A program made the translations under genes and the position numbers. 13,482 nt of DNA from Ichthyophonus hoferi (taxonomy: Eukaryota; Opisthokonta; Ichthyosporea; Ichthyophonida; Ichthyophonidae). The DNA is taken from NCBI GenBank assembly GCA_002751075.1, contig NAOQ01000620.1, positions 28,771 to 42,252 of the forward strand, given 5' to 3'. Below, piece by piece: positions 7,938 through 13,482 of this stretch (positions are counted from its first letter, which is position 1; each line of letters begins with the position of its first letter). The notes under the pieces were generated by a model. That model was given only the letters and a program-made list of their open reading frames with translations. It was not told where the DNA came from and searched no databases.

Positions 7938-9603
7938 TTACACATTACACTCCTTATCATTAGGTAAAGACATATACCCATCCTTAGTCTTAGTGGCCTT
8001 AGTTTCCTCAACCACCACCTCACTGCAAACACCATACTCTTCATCACTAGGCACCTCACGTACTATAGCAGTAGGAGGTGCATGGATAGCATAGAAGAAA
8101 CGGGAGAGAACCAATCTAGAGAGAGCGAGTATTCCAACAATAGAAGAGAATAACACAATTATAATCATCGCCTTGGACAAACGCATGCATTTAACCTTCC
8201 TTCTATTTTGTGACATTATATCTTCGTCATCAATAGGATCTTGAATCCTGTCGTTTTCCTCCTCAAAAAAATCAGGAATTGGTTTCAAATCTTGTTGTTC
8301 TCGGGTCGGCAACATCTCAAACAGGTCACAGACTCCCTCGTGCAAGGCATACAAATCTTTGTTCCTGCATATACTAACCGCTAAATTACATTGATTAGCA
8401 TAGGTTTGACCATCACTACCACAAATGGGATTCCACTCCAACGTACACATCTTATAACATCCGTGTTTATCTATAAACTCTTTATCTAGCTCCACTTCCT
8501 CCTCTGGTTCCCACGAATCGGTAAGTGCTCCATTATTTCCCTTTTCCTCTTCCTTGGTTTCCATCCCCGCCTCACAAGTACCCCTACGCACAAAATAAAT
8601 AGGAGTACTGCTCATACAAGAAGCCACTTCCATCGTACATTTGTTACTATGGGTCTTCCCATCTGAACCACATATTGGATCATAGTTCCTAGGGCATGCT
8701 TTACGACACTGCTTTGCCATTTCCTGGTTCCCTCCCTCCAATTCCATGTTCTCCTTGCAAATACCAGGATACAACATAGTAACAGGTACACCAGTCAAAC
8801 AAGCTTCCATTTCCATCGCACATTCATTACGATAGTTCTTTCCATCTGAACCACACAATGGCTCTATGTGGTTCTTATTGCATGCTTTGACACACAAATT
8901 GTAAGTTCCCTCTTTCCCCTTCCACTGTTCTATTATGGTTTCTATCTTTTCTTCAAGTTGATCCATTTTGTCTTTCATTTTCTTCTCAACATCTTTATAT
9001 ACGAATGCATCTTTCAATTTTTCCACCCATTCAGTGATGTGTTGTTGTGTTTGATGTGTTTCTGAATATAGTATTAGTATTAGTATTAGTATTGGTATTG
9101 GTATTGGTATTCGTAGTAGTAGTACTACTATTATTATGCACCTATACAAATTCATATATAACGCATAAACACACCTTCTGTATGACATGAATATACTAAG
9201 AGCTGGTTAAGTATTGTAACAAATAGAATGATTGAATGAGTAGAGTACTATAACTATGAAACAATGAAGCAAGAACAACAACTACGAACTGGCTAAATAA
9301 AATAAAAAAGAAAGAAAAAGAAAAAGAATAAGATTAACAATAATAACAATAATAATGGCATTAGCAACAACAACAACATCATCATCAACAACAGCAATAT
9401 TATTACGAAAAACATTAACAATACATACTGTCAACCACAACATCTTCGTAGTATTTCACGGCTGGCTCGACCTTGTTCTTCTTCCAATCTGCTGCCACTT
9501 GCGGATAAAGTTCGTCGAAAGTTGCCCTGAACTGGTCGAAGTCGAATGCTAGAGCAGTAGAACCTACCACTAACGCAACTGTAGACACAGCTAAAAATCT
9601 CAT
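7938..9603 (-). CDS. Secreted/membrane protein with three Kazal protease-inhibitor domains
   Basis: Two exons, 9429-9603 and 7938-9061, give 432 residues. Exon 1 starts with ATG at 9603 in a good context (CACCATG). It encodes a signal peptide, MRFLAVSTVALVVGSTALA, with cleavage expected after residue 19. Residues 20-110 are charged and helical, with a likely coiled coil at about 70-107. Kazal domains lie at about 115-160, 177-221 and 260-303, each with PxCGSDG or PLCGSDG, Y/H-x3-C and six cysteines. The first two cysteines are only three residues apart, an atypical Kazal spacing. Predicted P1 residues are Lys121, Arg183 and Leu266. An acidic linker (about 325-342) leads to a basic NRRK patch, a membrane helix at about 356-377 and a tail with YMSL. 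The family inhibits serine proteases outside the cell or in the secretory pathway. The splice (A|GTATGT, TTCAG|A) keeps frame. The targets are unknown. It may be read from a second start within the intron. Confidence 0.8.
9073..9114 (-). repeat. Hexanucleotide microsatellite at the intron's branch region
   Basis: On the plus strand: three ATTAGT, three ATTGGT and one ATTCGT. On the minus strand this is ACCAAT units then ACTAAT units, so TACTAAT occurs three times, with the candidate branch A 12, 18 and 24 bases before the acceptor. TACTAAC is the strong branch-site consensus in yeasts; that this array serves as the branch region is inference. Confidence 0.7.
9300..9420. repeat. Purine tract and compound triplet repeats
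   Basis: Plus strand: an AAAG/AAAAAG-type tract (about 9300-9335), AAT/AAC repeats (9338-9357), then AAC and ATC repeats (9365-9395). All of it lies inside the Kazal intron. Confidence 0.8.
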
Positions 9604-11613
9604 GGTGACTTTCAATTGCTGCTACTGGCAATGTTAACTGGTATTATTAATACAATCTTAAAAAACAACTTAATATTCCCTCTTACTAGTAAAACTGTTG
9701 TTCTCGCCATCTTCAACCTGTAGATTAAGTATATTCATCAGTGGGAGGTCTCCCGAGATTATATTTACGTTGTACATATATCCTTTTTTTGTCATCTATA
9801 TTATTCTTTTAATATTACACTTTTTTAGTAAATTTTATTGATTTCCTCTAGCATTTAAAATTTTATATAAGTAAAGAATGTACATGTATATGTAATCATA
9901 GTTTTTAAAATAAAATAAAATGTAGTGGTTGAATTTATTTTATTTTTGTTTTGTATTTTTTTTAATTCTTAGAGATTATATGAAAGATAAATATTGTAAT
10001 AATACCAATCATCTGTATAGTTAGCTATATTTACAACAATATACGTGGTTATAGTTTATAAATCTAAAAATTACCAAAAGAATATATCTTCAACTTTTTT
10101 AATTAATAAAATCAATAAAGAATAATAAAATAAAAAATGTAAAAAAATTATTAATAAATACATTTTAATTCATACATACAAGTTTGGAATTACTAAGTCA
10201 ATTCACACCTCTAATACAGATAATGATACCCCCTAGAGTTCTCAGGTCTTATCCCGATATCCAATCCACTCTTAATCTTGTAATTGCAATAGCCATCTTT
10301 TTTGACAACAAAAAATAACTTCGTAATATCATATTGGTCAGATCATACGGATGTGCTAGATACCAATATTGATTCGACATCGGCTCCAAGTGCTGTTAAA
10401 TTTACTCGATCTTATAGGGTTTTCGTGACTAATAACAATACAACACATTCAAATAATTATTTACACTTTAAATAATTATCTACTTAATGAAAAAAACTTT
10501 ATATGAGAAAGCCCATAAATTATTTACTAAACACCTTTTTCAATTCTTAGATTTTAAACCTCTTTCACATAGGTTTTTGATGATGCAGTTATCAAAACAC
10601 GTGTTTATAATAAGCCCGTTTATATCATGCTCATAGTTTTTCCATAAGTATATAAATATAATATATATATATATATAAAATGTTTCGATTTTGTGCCAAC
10701 TTCCAATTAAAATATAACGTAATAGAATACAATAAGACCAATTTAAGACTAATGATGTCATATTCAATTACAATTACCCAATAGTCAGTAATATTATTAA
10801 TATGTGCATCATCAAAGACAATAAATGTGCTGATTAGTTAGTTACTAGATTATGTTGGTGCGAAATGTAGTAGATCTAACTCCATGCCGCCACAAACAAA
10901 AATAAGGAGAAAAAATGAAGGGAAATAATAATAATAGTTCTATTTATAGTTGAAGTGTTGAATAACTTACATTTCAAAACATTCTATATTGTATATAAAG
11001 TTGTATAATAAGTTCTCATTTTCTTTTATTATATCATTATATCTTTAATTTTTAAAAACTAGTGCTATATTAAGAATGAATAATAATAATTTGAGTTCTG
11101 TAGCACATATAAAACTTTCTCATTTATAGAAAGAGCGGCAATACCAAGCTTTTATCAAAATTCATGACGTCTTAGCATTTAATCTTGGATGACGTACTCT
11201 TATACGGCCGCCTCCACACCGCAAAATCTCGTAAGATATCGCAAGACTCCAACTCACATATTATGAAATAATCAATGATATACTACAATTAACCCTGATA
11301 TCTCATGAGTTCACAGGGATTGCTTAATTTTAAAAAATAAATTTAGCGCTAACTTTATAAATCAAAGATGTTAACGCATTATATACCATATAATATACTA
11401 TTGAATTATAATAATATATGGTATTGCAAGATATAATCTGATATTTTGTAGTCCTAATTTGGTAATAACTTAAAATTATTCGAAGCACGACGAACCAGTA
11501 TTGTTTTTGTTAAGTAGAGGTAGTAGGTTATATTATATTAGTATTAAAGAATCTTTTATCGTATACAATACTTCTGTTTGTGGTTTTAAGCTATTTTGTA
11601 AATAAATAAAAGC
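9604..11613. other. Intergenic region between the Kazal gene and VMA10
   Basis: The two genes diverge, so both promoters lie here. I see no convincing TATA or other element. The content is AT-rich, with a hairpin at 9907-9946, a TA run at 10657-10677 and two overlapping open stretches in different plus-strand frames (10169-10318 and 10293-10475) that lack a start and a recognisable family. No gene is supported. Confidence 0.55.
9907..9946. repeat. Inverted repeat with 13-bp perfect arms
   Basis: AAAATAAAATAAA and its exact complement TTTATTTTATTTT are separated by 14 bases. The arms are low in complexity, so it may be simple-sequence growth on both sides. Confidence 0.65.
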
Positions 11614-13395
11614 ATGTCATTGGAACAATCTCAAGGTATTCAAGCCCTTCTTGCGGCTGAAAAGGCGGCCAGTGAGACGATTATGAAAGCGAGAAAGAGT
11701 AGGTAGAGAGAATAATGTTAATGTTAAAGTTGTTGTGGTTGTTGTTGTTTTTGTTGTCGGATGGGCTGCGGTCATAATATATAGTAATAAGTATAATGGA
11801 GGAATAAAGAGGGGGACGGGAATAGTAATACTAATAGTATTGATAATAATATTAGTAATGGAAATACTACTACTCATTCTACCATTACTAGTGATAACAT
11901 TAACAACACTAACACCAATACTCCCCAGGATCATATTATGTTTACTTCTCTATCTATCTATCTAACTTTCCATCTCTTATTAGTTTTCTTTATCTATCCT
12001 GTATATACTGTTTTATAGTAAGGGGTCAGTATGATGATATTTTTGTTATCTGTTTTATATTGGCTGTATATTTTTAATATCAATTTTAATGATATGATGT
12101 GATGTAGTATAAAACAGTATACTATGATGTGGTAGAGTATAGCATAACATAGTCTAGTCTCGTCTAGTATAATATAAAGATATAAAGTAGACTAGCGGTA
12201 TATAGGGAAAGGAGGGAGAGGGACAAGAGATGCATGTGCTCTAACCAATTATAACACACCTATGGCTTAAACTACAGATTCTATTGGCATAGGGTTTATA
12301 TATATGAGACCATATAAGGCAATATATATACAGGGCGCTAATCGTACCTGTTATCACCATCACTACATAGCCATATATAGATTGGGTCTATGGTTATAAG
12401 CTAGTAATTAATTAAGCAATTCCTATAATTACCACCCAGTTAATAAGCTATAGTATAAATAAAATATCTCAAACCAGACCTACAGCTAAAAACAGGTTAA
12501 CCAGCAAATGTTTTTTAAAGGCGTGTTGTTGCTAAAAAATGAATTATAATAATTAATGAACTATTTACCATGCAGAAAAACAGCTGCGCCTCAAACAGGC
12601 ACAGGACGAAGCTGAGGCAGAGGTCACTAGGTATAAGAGGGAGAGGGAAGAGCAGTTCCAATCATATGTGGGCAAGGTATGTTGCTTACTTATTACTTAT
12701 TGCCTTTTATGGTCATTTGGGCGCGGGGCTTATTTTTATGTGGGTGTTTTTTGGTTTTGGTTTACATGTATTTTCAGACGCACACATATATATCCGTTTT
12801 ATATGGCGTGATAATCACGTCATCCTCAGGACCCGGGGAGTAACCCTACATATATATTACCATATATAGCCATTCATCTGTTAAACTTATTCATCCCTTT
12901 CCTGGTCGAGTTACATGATCCGATTAGATTAGATTAACCCCTAATTAAGGTTAATTACTACGTCACTACACGCTTACTACCTTGACTTGTTTAGCCTGAC
13001 TGTAAATAAACCGTCTAATCAGATAGGCTAGATTCATATTACTCGCACATTAATTCCATGTTAATCTAAGATCCATCTTAAACCAAAGAAAACATGATTG
13101 GTGAGGCTTTCCTTGTGGCTCCAGTCTTAATCTAATCATCTTATTTACGAATCACAACATCACAGGTCACGCGATCTAATCCAATTGCCTACAATCATCA
13201 CTAACCCTCTCCCTCTTCCTCACGCTACAGCAAGCCGGAGCCATGGAGACAGCAGAGCGAATGGCCCAGGCCACCAAGGAAGAGATCACGTCACTAGGAC
13301 ACCATGTAGCGTTTAATAAGGAGGGTGTCATACAGGCCCTGCTAGAGGCCCTGGTGGATGTTAAGCCACGGCTGCATGTCAACTATACCGCCTAG
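11614..13395 (+). CDS. VMA10: V-type proton ATPase subunit G
   Basis: Three exons, 11614-11698, 12576-12676 and 13231-13395, give 116 residues, the usual length of the family. Subunit G pairs with subunit E to form the peripheral stalks that hold the V1 catalytic head against V0 in the vacuolar and endosomal proton pump. The N-terminus MSLEQSQGIQALLAAEKAA matches the family's SQGIQ-LL-AEK-A start. Next comes ARKKKQLRLKQAQDEAEAEV, the long charged helix, and the C-terminus ends VDVKPRLHVNYTA, as in the family's D-KP-xH-NY end. Splice sites are GTAGGT/TGCAG and GTATGT/CTACAG with phases 1 and 0. Choosing the GTAGGT donor, not the GTAGAG five bases later, is what keeps the frame. The ATG follows an A-rich leader. 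The protein is nearly all helix, with no signal or membrane segment. Confidence 0.93.
11699..12575 (+). other. VMA10 intron 1 (877 bp)
   Basis: A long AT-rich intron with GTT repeats (about 11730-11758), AAT/AGT/ACT triplet repeats (11821-11920), a CTAT run (11946-11964) and a degenerate TAGTATA-rich stretch (12090-12180). Open frames on both strands here come from the triplet repeats and are not genes. The acceptor is ACCATGCAG; the branch site is not obvious. Confidence 0.85.
11730..11920. repeat. Compound triplet microsatellites in VMA10 intron 1
   Basis: GTT/GTG units followed about 60 bp later by interrupted AAT, AGT and ACT units. They resemble in type, though not in position, the triplet repeats of the Kazal intron. 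Confidence 0.75.
12677..13230 (+). other. VMA10 intron 2 (554 bp)
   Basis: The donor is GTATGT. The acceptor region is textbook: CACTAAC (13198-13204) as branch site, then a C/T-rich tract and CTACAG. It also holds GATTAGATTAA (12927-12937), whose exact inverse is at 13127-13137, and a small hairpin ATTAACC/GGTTAAT (about 12932-12954). Confidence 0.85.
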
Positions 13396-13482
13396 TAGCC
13401 CTATAGGCTGTAGCACTGCTCAAATAAATCGTTTATCTGCTGCATTGTGTGTGCTGTGGGATAGGGTAGGATATGATAGATT
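13396..13482 (+). other. 3' end of VMA10 and flank
   Basis: A short 3' untranslated region. AATAAA is at 13423-13428, 28 bases past the stop codon and followed by T/G-rich sequence, as expected of a poly(A) site. Confidence 0.65.

Larger units (their letters stand above)
9062..9428 (-). other. Intron of the Kazal gene (367 bp)
   Basis: The donor is GTATGT, directly after the codon for Asp58 plus one base. The acceptor is TATATTCAG. On the minus strand the middle is pyrimidine-rich, with GTT, GAT and ATT triplet repeats (9300-9420 complement). The last 50 bases are a hexanucleotide array. Exon phases 1 and 2 add up and the total length of 1299 bp divides by three, which supports the model. 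RNA evidence was not available. Confidence 0.72.

Noticed and set aside
7825-8094. 89-codon plus-strand open frame
   Set aside because: Antisense shadow of the tail and 3' region of the Kazal gene.
11100-11160. Possible third copy of the LTR family
   Set aside because: Only about 20 bases (TAGAAAGAG...AATACCAA) match; the flanks do not align, so it is at chance level.
11617-11965. Open frames on both strands at the VMA10 start
   Set aside because: They are produced by triplet repeats in intron 1 (runs of Thr, Ile, Val) and overlap VMA10 exon 1.
12570-12869. 99-codon plus-strand frame
   Set aside because: It runs across VMA10 exon 2 in the wrong frame and into the intron; the exon with its splice sites is the better reading.
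1-13482. CRISPR array, operon or prokaryotic system
   Set aside because: Spliced genes, poly(A) signals and eukaryotic proteins throughout; the tandem repeats lack spacers.

Overview
The window is A+T-rich nuclear DNA (roughly 70% by eye) from a eukaryote with compact genes split by GT-AG introns. Branch-site-like TACTAAT/CACTAAC motifs lie near some acceptors. The protein sequences (a mitochondrial dicarboxylate carrier, V-ATPase subunit G, a secreted Kazal protein) fit a fungus, perhaps an early-diverging one, or a fungus-like protist. I cannot fix the lineage from sequence alone. There are three supported genes, all spliced; the open frames only show single exons of them.

Left end (1-1243, minus strand): the first three exons of a mitochondrial dicarboxylate carrier (DIC1/SLC25A10 type), running off the left edge of the window. 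Its second intron carries two decayed tandem copies of the 3' end of exon 2.

Middle (1244-7937): about 6.7 kb with no convincing gene. It holds microsatellites, palindromes, a run of three small hairpins (4431-4557), one 93-codon open frame of doubtful status (3483-3764), and two solo LTR-like fossils of one family in opposite orientation (5468-5854 and 6889-7291). The right one sits inside a 22-bp minisatellite.

Right part: on the minus strand, a two-exon gene (7938-9603) for a 432-residue protein with a signal peptide, an amphipathic/coiled-coil N-terminal region, three Kazal domains, one membrane segment and a short tail. The signal peptide lies in a separate upstream exon joined in matching phase. 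The intron ends in a hexanucleotide array made of branch-site-like TACTAAT units. After about 2 kb of AT-rich DNA, the V-ATPase subunit G gene (VMA10, 11614-13395, plus strand) is complete in three exons and 116 codons.

The three genes do unrelated jobs: mitochondrial metabolite exchange, surface or secreted protease control, and proton-pump assembly. They look like ordinary chromosomal neighbours, not an operon or a system. The most interesting items are the Kazal membrane protein and its intron, and the exon-fragment triplication in the carrier gene.
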